Shown piece after piece: positions 63,689 to 64,000 of a stretch of 64,000 nucleotides of DNA. The translations under genes were made by a program, and so were the position numbers. The notes beneath the pieces are model-generated. The model saw only the letters and a program-made list of their open reading frames with translations. It was not told the DNA's origin and searched no databases. Within the stretch, counting starts at the first letter, position 1. Each line of letters starts with the position of its first letter. The DNA lies in the NCBI GenBank assembly GCA_018240565.1, contig JAFEFO010000045.1, positions 35,125 through 99,124 on the forward strand, read 5' to 3'. The stretch is from Pseudomonadota bacterium (GTDB lineage: Bacteria > Pseudomonadota > Gammaproteobacteria > Xanthomonadales > Rhodanobacteraceae).

Positions 63689-64000
63689 TCAGCCTCGCTT
63701 CTCGGCCGGCACTTCATCGCGACTGCGCCAGACGAAATTGGAAACCCGCTTGGCGATCAGCCAGCGGCCGTCGCGGCGCACGTAGTCGTCGCGGTACACC
63801 ACGCCGGCGGTGTTGCGGTAGCGCTTGTCGCCGTCCTTGCCGATCAGCACGACGAGGCAGTAGGACACGCCGGACGCACGATCACCATGCAGCTCGACGG
63901 TCTGCTGCCCGTTCATGTGATAGACCGTGTCGAACAGGGCGAGGTAAGCGGCGAACGCGTCGCCGATCTGCTTGCGTCCCTTGAACGACGACACCTGCTT
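63689..64000 (-). CDS. SnoaL/NTF2-like protein, 5' end outside window
   Basis: At least 104 residues; the frame is open to the window edge, and residues before the first possible GTG (KQVSSFKGRKQIGDAF) fit the middle of the fold, so the start lies further on. The cone-shaped NTF2-like fold is indicated by FKGRKQIGDAFAAYLALFDTVYHMNGQQTVELHGDRASG and a final strand RWLIAKRVSNFVW. Such proteins are small isomerases, cyclases or dehydratases, and in similar clusters accompany SDRs. First visible gene of the redox cluster. Confidence 0.75.
   Translation of the reverse strand, partial: KQVSSFKGRKQIGDAFAAYLALFDTVYHMNGQQTVELHGDRASGVSYCLVVLIGKDGDKRYRNTAGVVYRDDYVRRDGRWLIAKRVSNFVWRSRDEVPAEKRG

Overview
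The window is a 64-kb piece of a GC-rich chromosome, most likely from a gammaproteobacterium of the Xanthomonadales (Rhodanobacteraceae/Dokdonella-like). This rests on codon use, the sufR-B-C-D-S order, a Fur-type 7-1-7 palindrome, GTCATTCCGGCAGG-type and CCCTCTCC...GGAGAGGG-type intergenic repeats, and secreted proteins ending in an IFxxGFE-like tail. The taxonomic call is inference. I saw no tRNA, rRNA, CRISPR array, transposase or prophage gene.

Layout. (1) 1-5912: three secreted proteins (leucine-rich repeats, PQQ-type propeller, parallel beta-helix). All three end in the same short C-terminal motif. (2) 5986-27663: an almost gapless minus-strand unit of 12 genes. Read 5' to 3' it encodes two JmjC/cupin-8 oxygenases, a stand-alone adenylation-carrier protein, a 2558-residue PKS-NRPS (KS-AT-ACP-aminotransferase-C-A-PCP), two exosortase-A-associated-type hydrolases, a GINT1-like/GT2 fusion glycosyltransferase, GalE, a flippase, a GT2 enzyme, a YdcF-like protein and a second beta-helix protein. 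Hand-read specificity codes suggest Pro loading, one malonyl extension, transamination and Gly addition, in the same transcript as surface-glycan genes. This is the best candidate here for an undescribed system. (3) 27769-35482: a J-domain membrane protein, an undecaprenyl-phosphate sugar transferase, two SET-domain proteins, DUF488, RNase T2, a diheme cytochrome c, an M20 peptidase and HutD/Ves.

(4) 35470-39905: an operon behind a Fur-box-like palindrome, encoding a diheme peroxidase, an outer-membrane porin, an FMN-binding protein with a flavinylation site, its ApbE flavin transferase and a small His-rich membrane protein. This suggests an iron-responsive extracytoplasmic electron-transfer system. 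(5) 39947-46326: the SUF Fe-S assembly operon (sufR-sufB-3TM-sufC-sufD-sufS-GNAT-Rieske) with a palindromic operator upstream of sufR and a broken duplicate of the GNAT gene end.

(6) 46381-57973: purine/urate catabolism (UraD, AllA, PuuE, YlbA, PuuD, HIU hydrolase, NCS2 permease), followed by MocA, XdhC and a Tat-exported molybdenum hydroxylase with its 2Fe-2S subunit. Allantoate hydrolysis is not encoded in the window. (7) 58068-64000: a redox-enzyme cluster (zinc alcohol dehydrogenase, Tat-type aldo-keto reductase, exported flavodoxin, three Rossmann dehydrogenases, SnoaL-like protein) that runs off the right edge.
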